Shown: positions 8,216-15,993 of the stretch, one piece after another
Position numbering within the stretch: the first letter of the stretch is position 1
Layout of the letters: the number at the start of each line of letters is the position of its first letter
From: Cellvibrionaceae bacterium
GTDB lineage: Bacteria > Pseudomonadota > Gammaproteobacteria > Pseudomonadales > Cellvibrionaceae
Assembly: GCA_021151695.1 (NCBI GenBank)
Contig: JAGKWU010000008.1
Coordinates: forward strand, 242,980 to 306,979
Length of the DNA stretch: 64,000 bases
Direction: 5' to 3'
Position numbers and translations under genes: made by a program
Notes under the pieces: model-generated
Seen by the model: only the letters and a program-made list of their open reading frames with translations
Databases searched by the model: none
What the model was told of the DNA's origin: nothing

Positions 8216-9544
8216 ATGAGGGTCTTCCATCTCTCCGGGCGGGTGATATCAGTGCTGTTGCTGGGGCTACTTATTTCCATCAACAGCTGTGGCGAGCGTG
8301 CTCGTCAATCGGCAGGGGCGGGCATGGGACCTGAACCTGTGCTGCCTGGGCCTTCTACCAGTTTATTCCCGGTGGTGAAGATAGCACCGGCCAAGGGCTG
8401 GGCTGAAGGTGTTACGCCAATCTCCGCTGCCAACACCGAGGTAAAGCTTTTTGCTGGCCACCTGGATCATCCGCGCTGGCTTTATGTGTTGCCTAATGGC
8501 GATCTGTTGGTTGCAGAAACCAATGCGCCTGAGCGTCCGGAAGAGCGCCAGGGGATTAAAGGCTGGTTTATGGGCAAGGCGATGAAGCGCGCCGGTGCCG
8601 CTACCCCTAGCGCCAACCGCATAACGCTTTTACGTGATAGCGATGGTGATGGCGTTGCGGATGTGCGCAGCAGTTTGCTGGAGCGGCTCAATTCGCCATT
8701 CGGCATGGCTTTAGTGGGCGATTATCTTTACGTCGCCAATACAGATGCGCTGGTGCGTTTTCCCTATAAAACCGGTGAGTTACATATAGTTGCCGCGGCG
8801 CAAAAGGTGACTGATCTCCCCGGTGGCAGCATTAATCATCATTGGACTAAAAATCTGATTGCCAGCCCGGATAGCAGCCGGCTCTATGTGGCCATAGGCT
8901 CCAATAGCAATGTTGCAGAGCGCGGCATGGCGGTGGAAGAAGGGCGAGCGGCTATCTGGGAGATAGATCCAGCCAATGGAACACACAGCATTTACGCGAG
9001 TGGTTTGCGCAATCCGGTGGGTATGGCTTGGGGGCCTGATAATCGCCTGTGGGTTGTGGTTAATGAGCGCGATGAATTGGGTAGTGATCTGGTGCCGGAT
9101 TATCTTACTTCGGTAACCCCGGGAGGATTTTATGGTTGGCCTTACAGCTACTACGGAACCCGTGTGGATGATCGGGTGAAGCCGGCACAGCCGCAAATGG
9201 TTGCCAAAGCGCTGGTGCCTGATTACGCCCTGGGGGCGCACACAGCGTCATTGGGCTTGGCGTGGAGCGACGGCAACCGGCTATCCACCGTCTTTACCGA
9301 AGGCATGTTCGTCGGCCAGCACGGCTCCTGGAATCGTAAACCTTTCAGTGGTTATAAAGTCATTTTTGTGCCTTTTAAAAACGGCAAGCCGAGCGGTCAA
9401 CCAAAGGACGTGCTCACGGGTTTTTTGAGTGACAAAGAGGAGGCCCAAGGGCGGCCAGTAGGCGTAGCTGTAGATAAACGAGGTGCGTTACTGGTGGCTG
9501 ATGATGTAGGTAATTCTATCTGGCGAGTAACGCCGGTGCCCTAG
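8216..9544 (+). CDS. Sorbosone dehydrogenase-like (GSDH beta-propeller) lipoprotein
   Basis: 442 aa with an N-terminal hydrophobic segment ending INSCGE, a plausible lipobox. The remainder is a six-bladed beta-propeller of the glucose/sorbosone dehydrogenase family: HPRWLYVLPNGDLLVAET, RDSDGDGVAD, GLRNPVGMAWGPD, GFYGWPYSYYG and the C-terminal blade GALLVADDVGNSIWRV. Relatives use PQQ to oxidise aldoses or sorbosone in the periplasm. Whether this member binds PQQ cannot be judged by eye, and no PQQ biosynthesis genes are nearby. The ATG lies 10 bases after the DUF3309 stop, behind AGGAG. Confidence 0.85.
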   Translation: MRVFHLSGRVISVLLLGLLISINSCGERARQSAGAGMGPEPVLPGPSTSLFPVVKIAPAKGWAEGVTPISAANTEVKLFAGHLDHPRWLYVLPNGDLLVAETNAPERPEERQGIKGWFMGKAMKRAGAATPSANRITLLRDSDGDGVADVRSSLLERLNSPFGMALVGDYLYVANTDALVRFPYKTGELHIVAAAQKVTDLPGGSINHHWTKNLIASPDSSRLYVAIGSNSNVAERGMAVEEGRAAIWEIDPANGTHSIYASGLRNPVGMAWGPDNRLWVVVNERDELGSDLVPDYLTSVTPGGFYGWPYSYYGTRVDDRVKPAQPQMVAKALVPDYALGAHTASLGLAWSDGNRLSTVFTEGMFVGQHGSWNRKPFSGYKVIFVPFKNGKPSGQPKDVLTGFLSDKEEAQGRPVGVAVDKRGALLVADDVGNSIWRVTPVP

Positions 9545-9642
9545 ATTTTTTGGTGTCGGATTTGCCGGCAAACAGCGCGCAACTGGTTGCTGCAGGTTAC
9601 AGTTGCATATAAAGCGCCTAAACCTGGCATGGGAGAAACAAA

Positions 9643-9789
9643 ATGCTGGAAACAATTGCTGTCATATTGTTAATACTCTGGGTGCTTGGTCTGGTGTCGT
9701 CTTACACCATTGGCGGCTTTATTCATTTGCTATTGGTAGCGGCGATAGTGGTCATACTGGTGCGTATTATCCAGGGGCGGGCGCCATAA
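9643..9789 (+). CDS. Tiny membrane protein, lmo0937/DUF5670-like
   Basis: 48 aa starting at ATG 9643 after GGGAGAAAC. It is almost entirely two transmembrane helices: MLETIAVILLILWVLGL, then a short SSYTIGG turn, then a second helix ending RIIQGRAP. The pattern matches the lmo0937 family of stress-associated membrane peptides. A paralogue with the same MLEIIAI start lies at 63597-63764. A terminator follows directly. Confidence 0.78.
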   Translation: MLETIAVILLILWVLGLVSSYTIGGFIHLLLVAAIVVILVRIIQGRAP

Positions 9790-9806
9790 GTTTGCTGAAA
9801 AAAAAT

Positions 9807-9840
9807 TGTGCGGCTCGCGTTGTGTAAGCCGCACATTTTT
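9807..9840. terminator. Bidirectional terminator between convergent genes
   Basis: TGTGCGGCT and AGCCGCACA form a 9-bp stem with an 11-base loop, followed by TTTTT on the plus strand and preceded by an A-run, so it can serve both converging transcripts. Confidence 0.85.
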
Positions 9841-9876
9841 AATCACAATCATATAGTGCTGCGTTGGAGACGTTTT

Positions 9877-11157
9877 CTATTTGTCTGGTGATATCAACGC
9901 TTGATAAACCAACGCGCGCGACATGTCCTCCAAATTTGGCATTCCGGGTGCCAATCCCCAGCGTTGGATCATGCCGATAAAAATCACGTCATTGGCGGGA
10001 TCAATCCAAAACCAGGTGCCTGCAAGGCCATCCCACAAATAGGTGCCGGCGCCGGCAGTACTACCTACCTTTTGCGGATCTTCAAATACACCAAGGTTGT
10101 AACCAAAACCAAAGCCTGGTTGCATGTGATAAAAGCCAATGCCGTGTTTTCCATTTTGAAGTTTTTCGGGCAAATGATTTGCCCGCATTAATTTCACACT
10201 GGAGGGCGAGAGCAATTGCACACCATTAAACTTTCCTTCATTCAACAACATTTGCGCAAAGCGAAAATAATCTTCTGCCGTGGAATACAAACCGCCACCA
10301 CCAGAAAGTAGAGCAGGCAAAGCAGTGATATTGGGATCGCGCGGCAAGGCGCTCAGTGAATTGCCCTCAGGTTGATAAATTAATGCCAGGAGCGATAGTT
10401 TTTGTGTAGGAACAAAAAAGGCAGTGTCCTGCATGCCCAGCGGTTTAAAAATCCTCTCTTCAAAAAATTGTGCGAGGGATTGCCCCGATAATCGCTCAAC
10501 CAAATAGCCTGCAACATCGGCGGATAAGCTGTATTCCCAAGCCTCTCCTGGTTGATATTTGAGGGGTATATGTGCAATTTTTTCGACAAATTCTTTCAGT
10601 GATCCCGAACCCCACATATTGGCGTTCGCATACATCTTATCGACTGGCGTATCAAAAAAGCCGAGGCCGATGCCAGCGGTGTGAGTGAGCAGTTCGCCAA
10701 TAGTGGGTGGGTGTTCGGGGGCAACTAAGATAGGTTTCCCCTTTTGGTCTTGCCCGGCATAAACTTTGATATCGTTAAATTCCGGCAGGTATTTGGCGAT
10801 GGGTTCATTCGGCAGCCATTTTCCCTCTTCGTAAAGTATCATCATGGCAACACTGGTAATGGGTTTCGTCATGGAGTAGATACGAAAAATAGAATCTTTT
10901 TTCATAGTCACTGCATTGGCAATATCCTGTTGGCCATGAGTGGAAAAATTTACAATTTTTCCGTGGCGCGCCAGTAGGGTTACAGCACCGGCAAGTTGTT
11001 GGCTGCCAACTTTTTCCGCCATGGCTTGATCAAGGCGCTGCAGTCGCTCTGCTGAAAAACCTTGCGTTTCCGGCTGGGTGAGTTCGAGGGATTGTGCTGG
11101 TAAACATGCCGCTAAAATGCCGGCGGTGATAAATAATTTCAGATAAGTAAATCTCAC
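9877..11157 (-). CDS. Beta-lactamase-family serine hydrolase (class C / EstB-like)
   Basis: About 426 aa with a signal peptide (hydrophobic LFITAGILAACLPAQS). The catalytic SxxK motif is in RIYSMTKPITSVAMM and the Tyr motif is YSLSADVAGYLVERLSG, as in class C beta-lactamase-fold esterases and D-aminopeptidases. Periplasmic esterase or amidase activity on small esters is more likely than true beta-lactamase activity, since no KTG box in the usual context was recognised. GTG 11157 was chosen because GGAG precedes it at the right distance; an ATG four codons upstream (11169) lacks a ribosome-binding site. Confidence 0.85.
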   Translation of the reverse strand: MRFTYLKLFITAGILAACLPAQSLELTQPETQGFSAERLQRLDQAMAEKVGSQQLAGAVTLLARHGKIVNFSTHGQQDIANAVTMKKDSIFRIYSMTKPITSVAMMILYEEGKWLPNEPIAKYLPEFNDIKVYAGQDQKGKPILVAPEHPPTIGELLTHTAGIGLGFFDTPVDKMYANANMWGSGSLKEFVEKIAHIPLKYQPGEAWEYSLSADVAGYLVERLSGQSLAQFFEERIFKPLGMQDTAFFVPTQKLSLLALIYQPEGNSLSALPRDPNITALPALLSGGGGLYSTAEDYFRFAQMLLNEGKFNGVQLLSPSSVKLMRANHLPEKLQNGKHGIGFYHMQPGFGFGYNLGVFEDPQKVGSTAGAGTYLWDGLAGTWFWIDPANDVIFIGMIQRWGLAPGMPNLEDMSRALVYQALISPDK

Positions 11158-11263
11158 GGTTATCTCCATATGTTGATTTATTTATCGCTGTTAATTGATC
11201 TTATCGTTATGAGTAGCTTGAGCATGACCACTTGCCTCTATGGTCATGCTCTTTCAAAAAAAC

Positions 11264-11581
11264 CTAGGTAGATGCGAATTTTAATCCCGCTATGCCGGCA
11301 ACGATGAGTGCGAGGCTCAGGACGCGCAGGCTGGTGACAGGTTCTTGTAACAGGATCATGCCCAATATAGCAGTGCCTACGGCGCCCACGCCTACCCAAA
11401 TCGCATAGGCTGTACCTACAGGCAAAGACTTAAGGGCAACTCCAAGTAGCCATAGGCTGATAATCATGGAGGTGACTGTGCCTAGGGTTGGCCAGAGACG
11501 AGTAAACCCGTCGGTGTATTTAAGCCCTATCGCCCAGCCAATTTCAAAAATCCCTGCGATAAAGAGAATAAACCAGCTCAT
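11264..11581 (-). CDS. gdx: Guanidinium exporter Gdx (SMR family, formerly SugE)
   Basis: A 105-aa four-helix small multidrug resistance protein. The conserved Glu of helix 1 lies in AGIFEIGWAIGLKYTDGF, followed by PVGTAYAIWVGVGAVGTAILG in the Gdx pattern. It exports guanidinium in exchange for protons as an antiparallel dimer in the inner membrane. The two ACGA-loop hairpins directly upstream form a guanidine-II riboswitch, which separates it from drug-exporting EmrE paralogues. GAGAGG seven bases before the ATG is the ribosome-binding site. Confidence 0.93.
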   Translation of the reverse strand: MSWFILFIAGIFEIGWAIGLKYTDGFTRLWPTLGTVTSMIISLWLLGVALKSLPVGTAYAIWVGVGAVGTAILGMILLQEPVTSLRVLSLALIVAGIAGLKFAST

Positions 11582-11600
11582 ATAAACCTCTCATACCAAA

Positions 11601-11645
11601 TGGGGTCGTCCCCGAATGAAATAAGAGCCATGAGGTCGTCCTCAG
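11601..11645 (-). promoter_or_regulatory. Guanidine-II (mini-ykkC) riboswitch
   Basis: Read on the minus strand, two small hairpins carry identical ACGA loops: TGAGG-ACGA-CCTCA (11632-11645) and GGGG-ACGA-CCCC (11602-11613), separated by about 18 bases. Paired hairpins with ACGR tetraloops define the guanidine-II class, which binds guanidinium by loop-loop contact and exposes the ribosome-binding site. The second hairpin ends about 10 bases before the ribosome-binding site of gdx. The ligand-gene match makes the call strong. Confidence 0.9.
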
Positions 11646-11781
11646 GTCTGGTAAGCAAAGTGTAAACGTGAATGGATTACAGAAGTGCCTGATGCTGGCA
11701 AAGAGCGCTAGCGCAGCAGTCTATTTTATGTGAGTCAGTTTGTGTAGGTGAATTTGGAAGATATAGTGAGAGAGGATTGAA

Positions 11782-11810
11782 AGCGCCAATCGATTGGATC
11801 AATTGGCGCT
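11782..11810 (-). terminator. Inverted repeat downstream of the PEP-CTERM gene, probable weak terminator
   Basis: AGCGCCAAT and ATTGGCGCT form a 9-bp stem about 30 bases after the minus-strand stop of the PEP-CTERM gene. The T-run following it on that strand is short (CTTTC), so termination may be inefficient. Confidence 0.5.
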
Positions 11811-11840
11811 GTCGCGATCGATTAAACGATCCGGGTGGCC

Positions 11841-12464
11841 TTACGCCTTTTTACGCTTGAGGCCCAAGCCCAACAGGCCCAAACCAAACAACATCAGGGT
11901 AGATGGTTCTGGAACAGACACATCTGCAGCACCAATGTGGATGGTGATGGATTCGTTGGTAACCGCGTCAACAATTTTGTAGTTACCAGCAGTCAAACCC
12001 AGGCCAGCCAAAGTACCAGAAGTGCTCCAGGATACATCTGGAATCCACAGGTTGCCTTGCAGGTCTTCGGTGTTAACGCTGATACCAGGAGTGCGTTTGT
12101 CGCCCCAGAACCAGGTAGCAAATTGGGTGCTGCCAGATGTTGTCCAGTTGAAGTAGCTATTGGTAAACATGTTGCCAATCCAAGGGGACAAGTCGGTACC
12201 TTGATGGAAGCCGAAGAATGCATTCAGGCCGCCAGTGGTGGTATCACCCATAATGTCTGACTCAGGTACACCGTTGGTCTCAATACCAACGCCACCCCAC
12301 CATGCGGTTGATTGGCTCACCAGGTTTGCTGTGTTCAATGTGCCTGAAGACTGCATGTTTACAGTGCCGCCTGACTCAGTGAATGAGAAGGTAACACCAG
12401 CGTGTGATTGAGCTGCAGTGGCAGCAAGAAGACCAGCGGCAAGAACGCTTGCAAGCTTTTTCAT
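11841..12464 (-). CDS. PEP-CTERM sorting-domain exported protein
   Basis: 207 aa. The signal peptide MKKLASVLAAGLLAATAAQ ends SHA, a Gly/Thr/Ser-rich beta-type body follows, and the C-terminus is a PEP-CTERM signal: VPEPSTLMLFGLGLLGLG then basic RKKA. PEP-CTERM proteins are processed by exosortase and usually become surface or matrix proteins in exopolysaccharide producers. No exosortase is in this window. The ATG at 12464 follows AAAGGAAC; a longer frame upstream lacks signal-peptide logic. The function of the body is unknown. Confidence 0.85.
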   Translation of the reverse strand: MKKLASVLAAGLLAATAAQSHAGVTFSFTESGGTVNMQSSGTLNTANLVSQSTAWWGGVGIETNGVPESDIMGDTTTGGLNAFFGFHQGTDLSPWIGNMFTNSYFNWTTSGSTQFATWFWGDKRTPGISVNTEDLQGNLWIPDVSWSTSGTLAGLGLTAGNYKIVDAVTNESITIHIGAADVSVPEPSTLMLFGLGLLGLGLKRKKA

Positions 12465-12762
12465 TGTAATTAGTTCCTTTTTAAAGAGAGGTAAAAATAT
12501 AGTTTTTGTAAAGCGTCCAGCAATTAGCAACTTTTGTTCCAGCAATTCAGGCATCCAGTGTTTTCAGGGATATTTGCCGATTGAATCGCAAAATATGGGA
12601 AGTCTTTGTAAATATTGCCGACAGTTTTTATTGCGACTTCGAATTTAAATACCATAGCCTGGGCTCGGGCAGCACTTATCATCGTGATAAATACAGTCGT
12701 GAGAAAGTTGAAAAAAACGGGAGGGTGATGAAGAAGTGAGGGCAGGAATTAAACGGCGCCTC

Positions 12763-13419
12763 TTAACAACCTCGTGTGTATTTTACTTTTAATTTGATAT
12801 GACAATTGCTGTCGAACAGCTGCTCATTTTTTAGCGTTTGAACCTTGAAGGGTTTTATATCGGGTAGGGAACCGTCGCAGGCCATGTCGGAATCCTGTTC
12901 ATCGCGAAAGGAAAGTGTGGTCTCGGTTTCTTCAAGGATAACGATAGATTTTTCTCCGAATACATAAATGCCTTCTGTAGGCGTTTTAATCGTGGGGGTT
13001 TCCGACAGTTGACTTAAATCTAGCCATGAAGGATCTGGCAACGGATTTCTAGCAAGCAAGCCCCAGTTGCCGACCGTTTTTTGTAGCGTAAAATCAAAGT
13101 AAGGGCCATAACCAAAATCACCATCGAAAACATCTGCATGTAAATCTATTGCGCTGCCCACTTTACTTTTCCATTTCGCCGAAAGCCCATGTTCGGGGCT
13201 GGCGTTGATAATGATTTCGCCAATTATTGGTGATGTCTTTGATGGTCCACTCCGCACCTCCACTGTAGTTACCATCGGTGTTGTGTGAGTGCTGTCGTTC
13301 ATCCACTCCAGCATTTTATCGTTGTACAAACCTAACCATTTAATGCTGCCTTGGGTTTGGCAGTTGGCGGAGGCTTGAAGTGAGATTGTTACCAGGAGAA
13401 AAAATAAAGGTAATTTCAT
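12763..13419 (-). CDS. Secreted hypothetical protein
   Basis: 218 aa. A signal peptide (MKLPLFFLLVTISLQASA) precedes a mature chain starting NCQTQ. Cysteines at the start of the mature chain and near the end (ACDGS, NCHIK, terminal RGC) suggest disulfides in the periplasm or outside. The sequence VEVRSGPSKTSPIIGEIII resembles an SH3-like strand pattern, but no family was recognised. The start was chosen for the signal peptide; an upstream in-frame ATG at 13458 is less likely. The flanking DNA is AT-rich. Confidence 0.6.
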   Translation of the reverse strand: MKLPLFFLLVTISLQASANCQTQGSIKWLGLYNDKMLEWMNDSTHTTPMVTTVEVRSGPSKTSPIIGEIIINASPEHGLSAKWKSKVGSAIDLHADVFDGDFGYGPYFDFTLQKTVGNWGLLARNPLPDPSWLDLSQLSETPTIKTPTEGIYVFGEKSIVILEETETTLSFRDEQDSDMACDGSLPDIKPFKVQTLKNEQLFDSNCHIKLKVKYTRGC

Positions 13420-13579
13420 GTTAAGAGATTTGTCAGTTTTTAAGAACAATGGAATCAAAAGTCAGCACGTATTTTAAAAATACGATTCGTATATTTTTTT
13501 ATGATTATTTTCGTTATATATTTTGTGTGAATATAAAAATCGAATTAAAAATATCAGGTTAATAAAAATTTATTGGGGT

Positions 13580-13740
13580 GGGAGTCGTCATCCTCGCGTA
13601 GCGGGGATCCAGCTTTGAATGTTTGCGAGTTGACAAACAAATCCCTTTTTTTGGGGTGCAGCTATCGTAAATTAGAATCCATGGATTTAAATATATAAGA
13701 GTAAGAGCTGGATCCCCGCTACGCGAGGATGACGACTCCC
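13580..13740. repeat. Palindromic element with 35-bp perfect inverted ends
   Basis: The left end (13580-13614, starting GGGAGTCGTCATCCTCGCG) is repeated exactly as its reverse complement at 13706-13740, around a 91-base AT-rich centre with no open reading frame. A shorter diverged relative with the same GGGAGTCGTCATCC end lies at 53990-54072. This looks like a non-autonomous, MITE-like or REP-like dispersed repeat in intergenic DNA. The remainder of the 13420-13787 gap is AT-rich and shows nothing else. Confidence 0.85.
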
Positions 13741-13787
13741 TGCTAAACCGAATGTATTTTTATAGCTTGTAGGGAGTATTTATAATG

Positions 13788-14171
13788 TCATTTCCAAAGT
13801 AAGTAAGCGCATCCAAGGGCAACGCCTATAAAAATAATTGAAAATACTCCCAAGAACCAAGAAAGTACGCCTAGGTCTGGCGCTGCTCTTAAGTCTAGTT
13901 CGTCACGGATTTCGAATACCTCCTGTCGTAATACTTTCATTAAGATTGCACCATAGATAAAGATAACGGATAAGCCAATGCTCATAAAAAGCGGAAGTAA
14001 AAGAGCGTACTTAACATCTGGTATTTGGTTCCTTTGAGCAAAATAAAAAGAAAGTATTGCTCCAGTTATCGCGTAGTAAAAGGTGTTGAGTTTTATCACC
14101 ATATCCAAATAGAATTTATATAGCTCTACGTGTTGAGAGTATTGTTTCCATGCCAGATCGTCTCTGTCCAT
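13788..14171 (-). CDS. Hypothetical three-helix membrane protein
   Basis: 127 aa. A polar N-terminus (MDRDDLAWKQYSQHVELYKF) is followed by three predicted transmembrane helices (about 30-46, 53-78 and 103-125) separated by a charged loop (RQEVFEIRDELDLRAAPD). No family was recognised. It is bracketed by a palindromic repeat and by a gap of about 210 bases before the Crp-like gene, so it may be monocistronic. Its AT content is higher than that of most neighbours. Confidence 0.6.
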   Translation of the reverse strand: MDRDDLAWKQYSQHVELYKFYLDMVIKLNTFYYAITGAILSFYFAQRNQIPDVKYALLLPLFMSIGLSVIFIYGAILMKVLRQEVFEIRDELDLRAAPDLGVLSWFLGVFSIIFIGVALGCAYLLWK

Positions 14172-14379
14172 TTATAGCTCCTCATAATATCAAGCCGCGG
14201 TAGCTGGAAAGCTGTAGTCCAGCAGCCGCAGGTTTTAATGCACGGACTATAAAGCCAAATTTGCTTTTTAAAAAGATGACGATGTATTGGTTTAGGAGGG
14301 GAATAGCGGAGTGCTATATCCGATGCAGGGGGTAATAATAAAATTTGGGCAGCCCATCCTTGCGCTGCTTGTCGCTGAA

Positions 14380-15114
14380 TTACTTCACCCCCGTCAACAA
14401 CCTATCCAGCTCTTTCCTCACCACGCTATAACATTCGCAAACCCTATGCTCAAGTTTGCTGCGGTCGAGCACGGCTATGTGGCCGCGGCGGTAGCGGATG
14501 CAGCCGGCGTTTTGCAAACTGCCAGCAGCTTCGGTGACGCTTTCGCGGCGGACGCCGAGCATGTTGGCGACGAGTTCTTGTGTCATCACCAATTCGCCGG
14601 TGGGGATACGATCAACTGTCATCAATAGCCAGCGACAAAGTTGCTGCTCTACCGAGTGGTGGCGATTGCAGGCGGCGGTTTGGAACATTTGCGTCATGAG
14701 TGCTTGCGTGTAACGCAGCATCATGCGTTGCAAAATATCGCCGCAATTAAATTCGGCTTTGAGAATACTGCGTTCCAACCGATAGGCGAAGCCGGCGGTT
14801 TGCACGACGGCGGAATTGGGTGTGGTGTTGCCGCCTAAAAATAACGGTACACCTACCATACCTTCGTTGCCCACGCCGGCTGCTTCGGCGGATGCGCCTG
14901 TCTCCATGACATAGTGCAATGAAATAATGGCAGTGGTGGGAAACCAGGCGTATTGCATTTGTTGACCGGGTTCGTAAATGGATTCACCCAATTTGAGCGC
15001 AACCAATTCCAAACGATTGGTGAGGCGATCGATTTCGGGTTTGCTCAACCCCGCGAGCAACCGGTTGTGTAACGGGCTCTGCGTGGCCTGCAGGGGATGT
15101 TGTGGCGCTGGCAT
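14380..15114 (-). CDS. Crp/Fnr-family transcriptional regulator
   Basis: 244 aa. An N-terminal cyclic-nucleotide-binding fold (residues about 30-145, with GESIYEPGQQMQYAWFPTTAIISL) is joined to a C-terminal winged helix (about 160-225; TQELVANMLGVRRESVTEAAGSL is the recognition region). The effector is unknown; the family pattern with AWFPTTAIISL and GNEGMVGVPLF is common in regulators that lack FNR cysteines and probably do not bind cAMP. It begins six bases after the response-regulator stop and is the third gene of the signalling operon. Confidence 0.87.
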   Translation of the reverse strand: MPAPQHPLQATQSPLHNRLLAGLSKPEIDRLTNRLELVALKLGESIYEPGQQMQYAWFPTTAIISLHYVMETGASAEAAGVGNEGMVGVPLFLGGNTTPNSAVVQTAGFAYRLERSILKAEFNCGDILQRMMLRYTQALMTQMFQTAACNRHHSVEQQLCRWLLMTVDRIPTGELVMTQELVANMLGVRRESVTEAAGSLQNAGCIRYRRGHIAVLDRSKLEHRVCECYSVVRKELDRLLTGVK

Positions 15115-15120
15115 AAGCGG

Positions 15121-15993
15121 TTAGCTCGCGCTGTTGCCAGAAAGGGCTGAACTGCCAGGAAGGCTCATGTCCTGACACTGGATGCCGATGCCGCGATAAC
15201 CGATAAAGCGACTCGATTGGTCGAACATGGGCTCGCCACTCACGCGATAGTATTGGCGCTCGCCCTGGTGATTAACGCGGCTGAAGGCAAAATCAATAAA
15301 GGGTTGGCGCGCAGCGATAATATCTTGCAAGCGTCTGCGCGCATTTTCATCCCAACCTGATTCATTGTCGTCGCTACCCATGAGGCTGGTATCGACGAGC
15401 GGGTCCACTTGTATGCCGAGCATTTCCAATACCGGGCCGGATACTTTGGTAAATTTTCCGTTCTGGTCCTGCTCCCAATACCAATCGGATGCGAGCTCGG
15501 TAAGACTGCGAAAACGCGCTTCGCTCTCGCGCAATTCAGCGGTGCGCTCGGCAACGGTCTCCTCCAGAATTTTGTTGTAGTTTTCGAGCTTTTTGTACAG
15601 CAACCGCACTTCGAGCATATTGTGTATGCGCGTTTTAACTTCGAGCAGATCGAAGGGTTTGCTGATGAAGTCTTTTGCGCCGGTTTGCAGGGCGCGCAGT
15701 TTGTGGCCCGGTTGCGCTGTGAGCACAATCACTGGCAGATAGCTGTCATGCTCGTTGGTTTTGAGCACTTCCATTACCGCAAAGCCATCCATCTCGGGCA
15801 TTTGCAGATCAAGCAAAATCAAATCGTAATAATACTTGCGGTGGAGAGCCGCTACCTCTACCGGGTTCATGGTGGAGCTGACATTGGTATAGCCAGCTTC
15901 TGCCAATAATTGTTCCAGCAACATCACATTGGGTTGCTGGTCATCCACTATCAGGATGCTCGCATTGAGTATCTCTTGTTCGGTGAGTTTCAT
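15121..15993 (-). CDS. Receiver-PAS response regulator without a DNA-binding output
   Basis: 290 aa. The receiver domain (about 10-130) has SILIVDDQQPN, the phosphoacceptor Asp in LILLDLQMPEMDGF, and the Lys in FISKPFD. A coiled-coil linker (LYKKLENYNKILEETVAERTA) leads to a PAS domain (about 165-280). It ends after the PAS with no GGDEF, kinase or HTH, so it may act by protein contact or relay to the hybrid kinase. The start overlaps the kinase stop by four bases. Confidence 0.88.
   Translation of the reverse strand: MKLTEQEILNASILIVDDQQPNVMLLEQLLAEAGYTNVSSTMNPVEVAALHRKYYYDLILLDLQMPEMDGFAVMEVLKTNEHDSYLPVIVLTAQPGHKLRALQTGAKDFISKPFDLLEVKTRIHNMLEVRLLYKKLENYNKILEETVAERTAELRESEARFRSLTELASDWYWEQDQNGKFTKVSGPVLEMLGIQVDPLVDTSLMGSDDNESGWDENARRRLQDIIAARQPFIDFAFSRVNHQGERQYYRVSGEPMFDQSSRFIGYRGIGIQCQDMSLPGSSALSGNSAS

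Noticed and set aside
9877..11157. Antibiotic-resistance beta-lactamase
   Set aside because: The SxxK and Tyr motifs fit the wider esterase/peptidase family and no convincing KTG triad was seen, so no resistance claim is made.
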